Assembly (NCBI GenBank): GCA_005765155.1
Contig: VCCP01000001.1
Coordinates: 372,001 to 436,000, forward strand
DNA length: 64,000 bases
Source: Zelopaecilomyces penicillatus
Taxonomy: Eukaryota; Ascomycota; Sordariomycetes; Hypocreales; Pseudodiploosporaceae
Reading direction: 5' to 3'
Shown: one piece after another, positions 1-9,569 of the stretch
Layout: each line of letters opens with the position of its first letter
How positions within the stretch are numbered: position 1 is the stretch's first letter
Notes under the pieces: model-generated
What the model saw: only the letters and a program-made list of their open reading frames with translations
The model's database searches: none
Told to the model about the DNA's origin: nothing
Made by a program: the position numbers and the translations under genes

Positions 1-204
1 CCCAACAGTATGTTTGTTTGTGTGCAGTCACGAGCAAATCAAGCAAGGTGGAAAAGAAGTACTAACAGCACAAACAGGTATCTTTGCAACAAGTTGCTTG
101 TATGCATCCCCGGATACGGTAGGAGCTGGTCCATTCGTTTCTCCAGACACCAACTGCAGCTGGACGGCAGCTGCAACGAATAGTCCCAGTAATGTCAGCT
201 TCAT
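1..204 (-). CDS. 5' end of a secreted CFEM-like protein, cut by the window edge
   Basis: Reading leftward from the ATG at 204 gives a clean signal peptide (MKLTLLGLFVAAAVQLQLVSG), a short Thr/Pro spacer and then AYKQLVAKIPVCA. That ending looks like the start of a CFEM domain, where a hydrophobic-Pro-x-Cys-Ala segment opens the eight-cysteine fold. A GTTAGT donor begins at 66, directly after the Ala codon, so exon 1 would be 67..204 and the next exon lies left of position 1. Read unspliced, the frame stops after 58 codons. CFEM proteins are secreted or GPI-anchored and act at the cell surface, often in haem or iron uptake or as effectors. Only one CFEM cysteine is visible, so the family call is an inference. 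Confidence 0.5.
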
Positions 205-2595
205 AGTGTTGGGTTAGTGTGGTGGTTTCGGGGCCCTCTCAGTCTCCTGCTGGAGGTGATTGGCGACTGGTCATTGTGGTCTCCCAAACAATGACACTAC
301 TCGAACATGGACTGTGGCAATCAGAGAAGTGCATCACACGGAAGTTGAGGAGCGGGCTTCCCATCTAGATAAGGCAAGCAACCACGGCACCATGTGAGTA
401 GCCGATCCATATGGCCAACATGGATCATGCCCCATGAGATTGTTGGCCAGGGGCAGGCAGGCATGCAGACAGGCAAACAGGCAGTCCTCGAGTCGAGCTA
501 TCCTGAAGACGTCTTCATACTGTGCAACAGTGCAAGACACTGCCAGCGCCATGTTCCATATCTCCCCTGCTGCTGACGAGGTAGACCAGACCGGCCCAAT
601 GCAAATGCCTCTTTCGAGTTAGACTCAAAGACATCACCAACGCGTTAGGGCCGCTCGCCATGAGGGCTGCGAGGAAGCCGTTGGCCCACTCACCCATCTT
701 CCCCGGCCCAGCAGCACAGACTCGCCAAAGGCACAGACAACTGCGGCTGCAAAAGATGGTTAAGCTAGTTGACTCACTGAAAGATCATTGGCCAAGGTAA
801 GACAACATGGTCTCACCATCTCCTCCACCACCAATCGCGCTCTGCTGATCGCACAAATAGGCAAATGGAGGGGCGCTGAGTTTGGTTCGATATGGGGCCT
901 TATAATGGAGCTATGAATGAAAAAAAAATTCACGTCTTCGTCTCCCACGGCAGTGTCCGATAGGCTGTTTAGTTTGAAGCTGTCGGCGAAGAGAGGGCGC
1001 GCGCTCTGTCAAGGCTCTTTCTGACAATGGCCATCCCGCACCCATGGTTCACCCGTGGCGTCGATCATTAATGTGAACACGTCTGCCGTGTAGGCAATTT
1101 CACCACCCACCCGATCTGTTGAGGGTGCGGATTGAGACAGTGGATGAGCTTAAAAGTGCACCTAGGGATCCGGGAAAACGGAAACCGCGGGGAGCAAAGG
1201 TTCTGAGTTGTTTGACGTTGGTGCTAGGTGGATGCTTGGTTATCTCAACAAACTCGCAGATGACGATTGTTAAATCGTTTAATTCCCAACTCTTTGGTTC
1301 GTATCCAAGTGGGAACCAGCACCATGTCAAAACGCACCCGGATGGGCTCAGACGCCACAGACTCAAATAATAAGCACGCTCACTGACCAAATCATCACAT
1401 TTCATAAAACCTGCGTTCGCCGACACTTTGTGAATTGCGACCAAAAGATGCCGTCGTTGTTTCTTCTTTTTGTCGCACTGCGGGATTTCCACAATTGGAC
1501 CAATAGCAACCATCGCCACATCCAGATTAGCTTTTCTGATTTGGCACCGCCACTTGTACCTGTGTGTGTGTGTGTGTGTGTGTCGCCTTTGTCAGTGAGC
1601 AGCCACCAAGTCATTTAATCAAATATCTCCTGTTGGCTCTGCCGGGTCGGTTGTATCTCTCTTTTCCGTAATGTCCAGCCGTTTGACACTTGTTTTCTCA
1701 GTCCGTTTGTTCCAGTCGACTATTTTTATCGTTCGTTCGGTGTTCAGAGTGTGAAACGGGGGGCGGAAGAGGGAAGAAATGTTCCGGCAACCCTAGCGCG
1801 ACAGGAATTGAACGACGACGACGACGACGAAGCCGGCAGTTGTTGCGAACAGCGGCTTGCTAGATGTTACTCTCTAGGTAGGCTAGTTAGTTCAAGGACG
1901 GATCCACAGGAAACAGGGCTTAGAATGAAGATGCGCACCCACACACACACAATGATGTCGGTTCGTTGAACGGTGATGTACCTGCAGAGGTAGCGCAACG
2001 CTGTGGGAGAGAGCGATTGGTCGGGCAGCAGGAGGAACCAAATGGCCGATGCTTTCGGTTACGGCCCGGACCCGCTGTTTGTGTGGAGGAAGGCGTTGCT
2101 CGTGCCTTTGCTTCGCACTTGCCTGCAATCGTCTGTAGTCGTCCATGACTTCGAAGCTGCTTGGCAGTCCAGGCCATCACCACTGCTGCTAACCACCATC
2201 GAAACTGCCGACGCCGCCATAAACATTGCCATCACGTGGACCGCATACTCGACAGAACAAACACCCTTCCCATACTTCCAAGCCTGAAAAGACTTGATTT
2301 AAAACCCCCCAAAATCTTGTACCCAATCCATCACAATAACCATCAATTCCATCAAAGACCCATCATCAGATCTGTTTGAACTTTATTCCCAAGCCCATCA
2401 CACCCTGACCCAGTGCGGAGGCGGGAATCAGCCAACGCAGACAACAACGCATAAAAAGGTCTCCCCAGATGAAGGAACACAACAAGAACAGGATCATCTA
2501 CAGAGCATAGCAAACTAGCACGCTTCATCAACACGAAAACAGTATAAGCTTCTATGCAACACTGCACGACAACCAAACACCACCATTGTTAACAT
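205..2595. other. Gene-free stretch with microsatellites
   Basis: I see no supported gene in these 2.4 kb; the open frames are short, overlap on both strands and carry no recognisable motif. It holds a (TG)n microsatellite near 1560-1582 and an (ACG)n run near 1812-1831. The last few hundred bases probably include the promoter and leader of the gene starting near 2596. Confidence 0.6.
1560..1582. repeat. (TG)n microsatellite
   Basis: About eleven uninterrupted TG dinucleotides in non-coding sequence. Confidence 0.9.
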
Positions 2596-3550
2596 TTGGA
2601 ACCAAGCATGGATCATCACCACCAACGCCCGCCACCAGTCGCCACCACTGCTACCGCCACCATCAACACTCCCAAGGCCACCTTTACCATTGGCATCACC
2701 ATCACCGTCCAAACCAAGGATCCCTCCCTCGCCACGGTCGAGCTCACCAATACGCCTGTCCCAGCCTTGACCTGGGCCGAACACTCTGTTTCTCCAGGTT
2801 CCCAGGCCCAGCGGATGACAGTATCATCACCAATGTCCACGATCGGCCCACCTACTCCTAATCCACAGCAGCCAACCATCCCTCGTCCCCAGCCGCAGCC
2901 CCAGCCGTCACAGCTCCAGGAACCCCAGCACATCCGCAAACGCAGCCGCATGTACAAATCGCGTGTGCTACACATCGGCAGCCTCGATCCCTCCCTCTTT
3001 GACCCCGAACTCCGCGTCCAATTCGAGTCCCAGGCCGACATCATCTTCCCTCCCTTCTCCATCCAACCTCCTACTTTTCCCATGCGGCCAGCGTTTATTC
3101 AAGACTTACGGCACCGCACATGGGGAGACTTTGATGCCGTCCTCCAGACGTGTCGGCACAGTAGTGTTCCTTACGGCATAGACCCCTTAGGCGTGTGGGA
3201 TGACGAGCTCATCAACTTGCTGCCCACCAGCGTCAAGGTGTTTTTTACTGCAAGTTCAGCGCGGGGCTCGGTTAATCCCATTGCCTTGGGACAACGAGGT
3301 ACGTTGCGAAAAAGATACAACCTTGCTAACAATATATATTATTACTCTAGGGGCATCTATCAATCCTCCCATAATTCCTGCAGGGCGCTAATGAGCCCCC
3401 CATGATGATTCTCTAGGAATTCTATACAGTGTGGCTCATCCCACCTGCTCGGACCAAGATGCCGCACGGTTCAGTATACAAAATGTGATGGCAGTGTTGG
3501 CTGGTGAAAGACTAATGCCCCCAGTCCCTATAGAATACCCCCAGGCATGA
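2596..3550 (+). pseudogene. D-2-hydroxyacid dehydrogenase remnant lacking the NAD-binding domain
   Basis: Exon 1 (2596..3298) opens with about 110 residues of His/Pro/Gln-rich low complexity. It then matches the N-terminal catalytic part of fungal D-isomer-specific 2-hydroxyacid dehydrogenases: RVLHIGSLDPSLFDPEL, ADIIFPPFS, RTWGDFDAVLQT, VPYGIDPLGVWDDELINLLP and SVKVF. A GTACGT donor at 3299 and a CTCTAG acceptor ending at 3416 give an in-frame second exon (3417..3550) that reads RGILYSVAHP and then QNVMAVLAGERLMPP, which resembles the extreme C-terminus of the family. The roughly 150-residue Rossmann domain between these parts, with its GxGxxG motif and catalytic Arg/Glu/His, is absent. A nearer acceptor at about 3352 would give an early stop instead. 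A working NAD-dependent enzyme is therefore unlikely. The translation may start at 2596 or at the ATG 15 nt downstream. Confidence 0.55.
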
Positions 3551-3594
3551 TGTGGCATTCATTAGGCATGATGTGGCATTCATTAGGCATGATG
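3542..3594. repeat. 21-bp tandem repeat, about 2.4 copies
   Basis: The unit aggcatgatgtggcattcatt occurs twice head to tail, followed by a third partial copy (aggcatgatgtt). The first copy overlaps the stop codon of the preceding dehydrogenase remnant. Confidence 0.9.
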
Positions 3595-3985
3595 TTAAAG
3601 TTTGCAACTATTATTACCACGTTGTTGTACCTTGCCTACATTAGCTGTTGGTTTGCATGTGTTAGTTGAACCACACCACAATTATTCTGCACACGTTCTG
3701 CAACCCTCGTGTGCTGGTCACACTGCAACGGTGTAATTTGTGCCAACGTGAATCAGTACTTTGTATTTGGTCCAGGATTTACCCGCTGGCTTTCTACCCC
3801 ATGATTTGCTGGATTAAAGTCCACCTGAAACATTCCAAGCTCCGATGCCTGTAGCTGTGATTTGATAAACACAGCCCGGCCAACAAAACCAACAACAACA
3901 AGAAAGAAACCCCAATAAACTACGCCGACGCAATGCATTTGCTAGAATCAGTCCCAAAATCACCAAAAGGTATCGCTGGTCTACC
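3551..3985. other. Convergent intergenic spacer
   Basis: This is the 3' flank of both the dehydrogenase remnant and RTT109. Beyond the 21-bp repeat I see nothing in it. Confidence 0.6.
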
Positions 3986-5797
3986 TTATTTTTCAACACC
4001 TGCTGCCCCAGATAGACTGGCCTCTGGGACATCAGCCTCCATTTTGGCCTGTTCGCCAGCGAGAGAGGCTTCCCCATGCTGCTCCTTAGGTTTCTTCCTA
4101 ATGAGTCCGCCCCCCAGAACATTCACCTTGCTTTCGCCGTTTTCCTGTGTCTGGATCTCGGTCACCGTATCGGTCCGCTTCCTCTTAACAAGCCCCGACA
4201 GGTTGTGTATCAGTACTGGCGTCGGCTTAGCCTCGCCCCCCTCCACAGAAGAAGACGCCGCAGGAATCTCCCGCGTCCCCATCACGTCGTAGCCCCAGCG
4301 GCTGCCCTGCCCTGCCTCACTCAGCCAGCGTCGGGTACTACCCGCAGCCTTTTCCAATGTGGCAAAGTCTAGATGTAGCAGTAGCTCTAGGATCCGCTTG
4401 TAGTCCGGTTCGTCAGCAATCTTTTGGCCCCGGCCCTGTGCTGGCCAATAGTAGTATGCCGTTGTAGATGGTCGATCTAGCAGGTAGTTTCGCTGCTTGG
4501 TCTTGATGCGCGGCTGTCGAGCTTTTATGATGCCCTTTAACTTGCTCACTTGCTTTCTTGAGCTTTTGTTATTATTGTCATCTTTGTTAGATTTGGGGGT
4601 TTGGTCTGTGTCCTCGACTAAGCCCTTCTTAGACTTGAAAAGTCTTCGAGGGGTGGTACTTGGGGTGATGTTTGAAATGGTCCTTTGCTTCTTGGGTGTT
4701 TCTGGAGCAGCAGCTGGTAGGTTCTGTTTCGGATATTTTGGAGGTTCTGGCAACGCTCCATCCACGCCGTCTTGCACTACCTTGTCATCAAACACGACCC
4801 ATATGAAGCCTGTCATTCTCCCACTGGAGCACTCCTGCCGAAACGCCATCATCTCCCAAAACATATCAAGCGTCTTGACCGTCTTCCAGCTCCCTGTCGT
4901 TTTCATCGCCTTGGTCGATACAATCTCCTCGTCCAGCTCGTCCCGGAAACGAGACATGGGATCATCCGGAAACCGCGGAATCAGACACCGCGGGGGCACC
5001 CAATCAAACTCGCGCGCATAGTGTGAAATCCGCTCGAGCGGGTGTTGCAGAGACCAGGACGAGGCCGCACCGGTACGGCGGGGAACAAAGGCTCGTGTTT
5101 CATACGTGTCCAGGCCGGGGACTACGAGATAGGCGTCGGCAGTACTGGCGTCCGGCGGCGTCTCGACAAGAGGATCGAGTACTCGACACCACCAGCGAAC
5201 TAACCCACGATCGTCCAAGACATGCTTTCCAGTGTATTTGATGCTACCTGGAAACAGGTATTGGTCCTGGGCTCTGGCGAACAAGCTCACCACGAACTGA
5301 ATGCCCTTTCGCTGTCGTTGCTCGACCAGAAACCGCACAAACGTAGCGCAAGTCTCGCGTATCGGGCTTGGGGTTCCCTTCGGCAAACCCAGCATATGCA
5401 AAAACCCTGTAGAGTCAGCCTTGGAGACGAACAAGGTACTCGAGTGCGCAGTAGTAAAGATGAATATTTCGACTCCGAGAACAAGCACAGGCTTCCCTGC
5501 TGGGACCACTGGCGTATGGTCTCCCTTCTTCTCTTCTTTTCCTCCAGCAGTAACATGATCACGCGATAGCTTCGACAAGTCGGACGAAGCTTCTGCCGCC
5601 ACGTCTATCGACACAGCGAGGAAGTGCTTCTCGCAGTACGTCTTATCCGGCCGCTCCCCCGGTGGTGCCGAGCACAGCGCGTCCGTCTGTGTCGGAGGTG
5701 TCGAGATGTGGTGGATGCCAAACTGGAAACCTTGGGGCAGAACTGCCGCCAGCTTGTCGCGCAGGCCGCAACCGTCTGCGGGCTCCGGGGTGGCCAT
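3986..5797 (-). CDS. RTT109: Histone acetyltransferase RTT109
   Basis: An intronless 603-residue frame. In fungi Rtt109, with the chaperones Asf1 or Vps75, acetylates histone H3 Lys56 (and H3 N-terminal lysines) for replication-coupled chromatin assembly and genome stability in the nucleus. Family landmarks run in order: LRDKLAAVLP and FGIHHISTPP near the N-terminus, APPGERPDKTYCEKHFLAVSI, LVRWWCRVLDPLVE, then FPDDPMSRFRDELDEE and FWEMMAFRQECSSGRMTGF. The Asp pair at 278-279 corresponds to yeast Asp287-Asp288. The position of the autoacetylated yeast Lys290 is Met281 here. After the catalytic domain comes a Lys/Arg-rich, probably disordered region with likely nuclear localisation signals, then a conserved LLDRPSTTAYYYWPAQGRG block and a helical tail. 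The start is the first ATG and fits the family N-terminus. Confidence 0.95.
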   Translation of the reverse strand: MATPEPADGCGLRDKLAAVLPQGFQFGIHHISTPPTQTDALCSAPPGERPDKTYCEKHFLAVSIDVAAEASSDLSKLSRDHVTAGGKEEKKGDHTPVVPAGKPVLVLGVEIFIFTTAHSSTLFVSKADSTGFLHMLGLPKGTPSPIRETCATFVRFLVEQRQRKGIQFVVSLFARAQDQYLFPGSIKYTGKHVLDDRGLVRWWCRVLDPLVETPPDASTADAYLVVPGLDTYETRAFVPRRTGAASSWSLQHPLERISHYAREFDWVPPRCLIPRFPDDPMSRFRDELDEEIVSTKAMKTTGSWKTVKTLDMFWEMMAFRQECSSGRMTGFIWVVFDDKVVQDGVDGALPEPPKYPKQNLPAAAPETPKKQRTISNITPSTTPRRLFKSKKGLVEDTDQTPKSNKDDNNNKSSRKQVSKLKGIIKARQPRIKTKQRNYLLDRPSTTAYYYWPAQGRGQKIADEPDYKRILELLLHLDFATLEKAAGSTRRWLSEAGQGSRWGYDVMGTREIPAASSSVEGGEAKPTPVLIHNLSGLVKRKRTDTVTEIQTQENGESKVNVLGGGLIRKKPKEQHGEASLAGEQAKMEADVPEASLSGAAGVEK

Positions 5798-6251
5798 TGG
5801 ATTTGGCGCGAATTGATTTGCTTAGTGATCGTGTCGTGGGCGTGCAGGTAGCCGTCTTTTAAAAGAGTGTTCCTAGGTTGGGTTAGGGAGTCCGCATTAG
5901 AAGAACAAGAAAGGAGAGATGTGGTTGAAACAGCTCCTTTGACTAGGGAAATGGCAGATACGGGACAAAGCTGCATGCAGCTCACAGCGCGATGTCACAA
6001 AGTCGATGTGCAATTACAGTGGGCAGCTGCTGGTCAGGTACCTGTCAGAAACCAAGCTCCACTACAAAGGCGCTACAACAGGTCAATGCTGTGCTGCGTC
6101 AAAAGATTCCGCCACTGAACCCCCACCTGGATACAACCTTGAGGTTATGCTCCCTCCCCTTGACAGCACACGGCAGAGGCACCAGACGTTGATAAGAATC
6201 CTACCCTGCAACGTTCTGCCATCCACAGCGGGAAACAAATTTCACCTCTTC
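5798..6251. other. RTT109 upstream region
   Basis: This spacer separates the RTT109 start codon from the tRNA gene and presumably carries the RTT109 promoter. I see no gene or clear motif in it. Confidence 0.5.
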
Positions 6252-6336
6252 GCCGTAATCGTCTAGGGGTCAGGACACTAGTTTGTGGATTCTCTGCAAA
6301 TCACTGGAAACCGAGGTTCGAGTCCTCGTTACGGCA
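6252..6336 (+). tRNA. tRNA-His (GTG) with a 13-nt intron
   Basis: A full cloverleaf can be drawn. The acceptor stem is GCCGTAA (6252-6258) with TTACGGC (6329-6335); the D arm is GTC/GAC; the anticodon stem CTAGT (6278-6282) pairs with ACTGG (6303-6307) with one T-G wobble. The anticodon GTG lies at 6285-6287, and the T arm is CGAGG-TTCGAGT-CCTCG (6312-6328). Taking the standard fungal position 37/38, the intron is 6289-6301. The discriminator base is A6336, as in yeast tRNA-His, and the next three bases happen to be CCA. The primary sequence also resembles fungal tRNA-His. RNA polymerase III would use the internal A and B boxes. Confidence 0.93.
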
Positions 6337-6596
6337 CCATACTTTTTGGTTGTTGTGGGTGCGGTTTGCTCATTTTCGCTTATCATCATCAATTATGGAC
6401 TCAAGCGTGATGAATAGGTAAATAACACAGTCAAAACAGACCTTCATAACCTACAATCATCAAAAAGAGGTAGGATTTTGGCAAAAGATCAATCTTCCAT
6501 CAATATCATCGCTTTTTAGTAAACTACCAACGCCAGAGACGCCCAAAAAATCCACCGCTAAACCATCATCACACTCTGGCCACTGCTTTTTGCCGG

Positions 6597-7535
6597 CTAG
6601 GTATTCAATGTGCTCGTGTTGAATACTGGCTGACTAAGACATCGTTGAGGGCGCTTCACTAACGACAACAAGATCTTGAACCGTGCGCGCATGGCTTCAT
6701 AGCACGGTTTAGTTTTCGCAACCTGATGCTGGTCTACAAGATTGTACAAGTCTTTCTCGAGATACCGCCTCGCTGAGAGAGGGTCGTTGGGATCATAATA
6801 AAAAAATTGGCTCAGGAAATCATCAGCAAACCTGGCAGTCACTTGCCTATTGTCGAGGGTTTCGTGGCCAAACCAGGAGTAGGCTTCCTTATTCCAGGTA
6901 TCGGGCATCTTATACATGTTTGGTCCAAGGATATGACTCCAAGCGACGACAGGAAGTAGGAAGAAGGGCTCCAGGAGGACCGCCCGACCATGAAAAGGCA
7001 TATCCAACACCGATCCGTATCGAGGCACATATGCACTGTTTCCGACCCTGGACTCAAAGACGTTCTTGCTTGATAGGTGGTCCATGGCAGCGGTATAATA
7101 TATGGGTTCCCCATCATCACACACACGGAATTCCAATTCTCTCAGCATTGTCTCGTCCGTGACCCGGATGATGCGTGAATATACCGTCGCCACCATTCGC
7201 CAATCAAAAGCGCCATTTGCCGTGATATACTATAAATGTGGACAGTGACGCATAGAGCTCTAATCCAACATCGTCGATTGTACATATTGGCGTCGTAATT
7301 CAGGGTCTGACATTGGTTTAAACCCCATGAGAATGATAGTGGCCAGGGCACAGTTGAGGTTCGTCACACCAATTGTGTTTACCAGCCATTCGTACATAAT
7401 TGTGTGGCTTTGCGCCCAAAATGTCCTCTAAAGCATTGGTGATGATCGGATGGCGGCATACATGTCTCGGAGTGACTCCATGTGCCCCAGGATGAGAAGC
7501 TGGAGCTCAGCAGCGAGTCGGTAGAAGCAATCCAT
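6597..7535 (-). pseudogene. Fungal F-box-like or unknown protein gene broken by an in-frame TAG
   Basis: Starting at the ATG at 7535 the frame reads MDCFYRLAAELQLLILGHM, then ESLRDMYAAIRSSPML. It meets TAG at 7430-7428 (codon 36) and then continues without change of frame as RTFWAQSHTIMYEWLVNTIG to 7284. A 54-nt intron (7283..7230, GTACAA..TATAG) joins it to YITANGAFDWR and a further 200 coherent residues ending at 6597. The pattern of an Leu-rich N-terminus, SSP-x-L-x-R-x-F and a helical body resembles fungal F-box-like proteins, in which a Tyr often sits where the stop falls. That comparison is from memory and not strong. A 34-nt intron could remove the stop but would be unusually short and would delete the conserved-looking segment. 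A downstream start would give a truncated product of about 200 residues. Confidence 0.5.
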
Positions 7536-8161
7536 CGTTCGGTCTTTGAATGAATGAATAAGTAAATGGATGGTTGTTTGAGGAAACTATACGCTGTAGA
7601 TGTGTTTGCGACCAAAAGGAGAGATGAGTACCTAGGTAGAGAGAGATAAGTGGATTCGTTGGAAAAGAATGTTATGTGTTTGCATGCTATAGCTTAATTG
7701 CCTGTAGAATTGGAAGAAAAAAAAAGGGCAAATGTAAGGATACTTAGGATCTAAGCGACCCGTGGGTTCCTGCTGTGCGCCTACCATATTTCACAGGTAA
7801 CCATCCATCTGATGAGCTTAACCTTCTGTCACTTGCTCTATAGTGACGACCTAATTGGGGAAAACAAGATGGGTGAGCCTGGAGCTGAGACAATACTTGA
7901 AAGTTAGAGGTGGTGAGGAAGGCTGGCCCGTTCTTTCAATTGACATTTGCGATAAGATAAGCGAGTGAGTGGGTTGCGAGACGGAATTGGCTGCCACGCA
8001 AATGGACCCTGTTGCGAATATATCAGCACGTGACCTCGAGAAAATGCTCCAGCTCTTGTGAGGACTTTCAGCCCATCGTGGTCCAGCTAGCCAGCACGCC
8101 CGTCAATCCAGCTCCCAACTCAACTAATTCCCCTCCCGACGGCGCAATTCTCACTCTCACC
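7536..8161. other. Divergent spacer upstream of MRPL15
   Basis: No supported gene. A palindromic TACCTAGGTA lies near 7630. The last 150 bases are the likely leader of MRPL15. Confidence 0.5.
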
Positions 8162-9153
8162 ATGGCTCTCCAATCCTGCCGCCCGAGCCTGGCGCGTTGT
8201 CGGCACACAACCACCATCCGGACCCTCGCGCCGTGCCTGCTACGCACCTACGCCACCGACACAACGACGACCACCCCGGAGTCGTTCAAGATCCCCGATG
8301 CATCATTGTCCCAGACTGGCAATGAACCCCCCGTAGCACGATGGCGCCAGACGCCGCCTGCGATGAAGGCCCCGCTGCAGATGGACTTTGCAAAGAGTCC
8401 CCGGAACAAGATCTGGAATGTCAACAACAACCCTGAGCGGCTAGACGAGATGTACAACGCCCTGCTGGGTCCAGGGGGTAGCAAGATGCTTCCGGAGGAG
8501 CTAAAGTGGCTGGCTGTGACGCACAAGAGCTTTGATCAGGGGAGGAGAGGCTTCAATGACCGATTGGCACTGCTAGGTGGGTGGTTTCTTATGCAATCTG
8601 TCGTGGGGGTGGAGAGGTTCAATTGGGCATTGGGATACAGGCTAACTGGATGGTTTATGCAGGGCGATTGACGATGGTTATGGAGGCGACGAAAGAGATT
8701 GTCAGCAAGCAGCCCCTCAAAGGTTCAATAAGACCAGACGAATTCGGCAGAGAACCTTTGGACAACCCGCAACTACAGTCGGTTGACAACCTCAACGTGC
8801 AAGGCCCCAAAGACGTGGTTGGAAAGGAAAAGCTGTTTGCTCTAGCTAGCAACGTGGGTATGCTAGATGTATTGCGGTGGAAGCCAAGATTGGTAAGTGA
8901 AGGGACTCCTGGAGCATTTACGTTGGAAAGGGGAGGGGAGAGGGGGGGCGATTGTCTTCTCCTTACGGGTCAGAGCTTACGCTAATCCTGACACGGCTTG
9001 TAGCCTCGACGACTCGAAGCCTCTGGTGTAGAGGTTGTAATGAACAGCGCAATCATGGCCATCGTTGGCGCCATCACGCTACAGCACGGATCGGTAGTTG
9101 CATCGCAGATAGTGCGGGAGAGGATACTGGCCAAGCTGCCAAAGGACGACTGA
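8162..9153 (+). CDS. MRPL15: Mitochondrial large-subunit ribosomal protein MRPL15 (mL57)
   Basis: Three exons (8162..8576, 8663..8892, 9004..9153) give 264 residues. The product has an Arg/Ser/Thr-rich, acid-poor N-terminus (MALQSCRPSLARCRHTTTIR) typical of a mitochondrial presequence. The body follows the RNase III-like fold of the fungal mL57 family: NNNPERLDEMYNALLG, LPEELKWLAVTHKSFDQGRRGFNDRLALLG, then EKLFALASNVGMLDVLRW and MAIVGAITLQHGSVVASQIV. mL57 is thought to be a catalytically inactive RNase III relative that has become a structural part of the mitoribosome. Both introns have GCTAAC/GCTAAT branch points. An in-frame upstream ATG at 8012 exists, but the one at 8162 begins the presequence and suits the family. 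Confidence 0.85.
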
Positions 9154-9569
9154 ACAAAAGAAAAAAGATAGAGGAATCGGGGGGATGAAAAGGGATGACT
9201 AGCTCGGCGGCCTGTAACCATATGATGTATTATTGAATGAGTAGAGGGGTGAAACCGGGTGTCATGACATGTACAACTCTAGATGCATGAGCGAGGCGTG
9301 AAACTTGGGGTTTTGAATCGCGCGTCATTTTACAAATCACCATAACTGTGTCGTGGAGGGGCTTCAAGTTGGCTTGTCACCTACCTACCGTATTATCATG
9401 CTGTGTGCCTGGGACTTGAGGAATGGTGTAACCGTTATATCAAACATCAAACATTAAGTACGAGGGACTAACAAGCTAAACGCGCCAGAACCAAGATATC
9501 CCGGTGTCACCCCTTTTTCCCGTGATGGCTTTGCACAGCAAATCAATATGAGATTTCCATCTCTACCCT
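9154..9569. other. Convergent spacer
   Basis: This is the 3' flank of MRPL15 and of the membrane-protein gene on the other strand. I see nothing else in it. Confidence 0.5.

Noticed and set aside
1100..1519. A 139-residue open frame on the minus strand
   Set aside because: It has no motif, its composition is erratic, and the other strand and frames are equally open; nothing supports coding.
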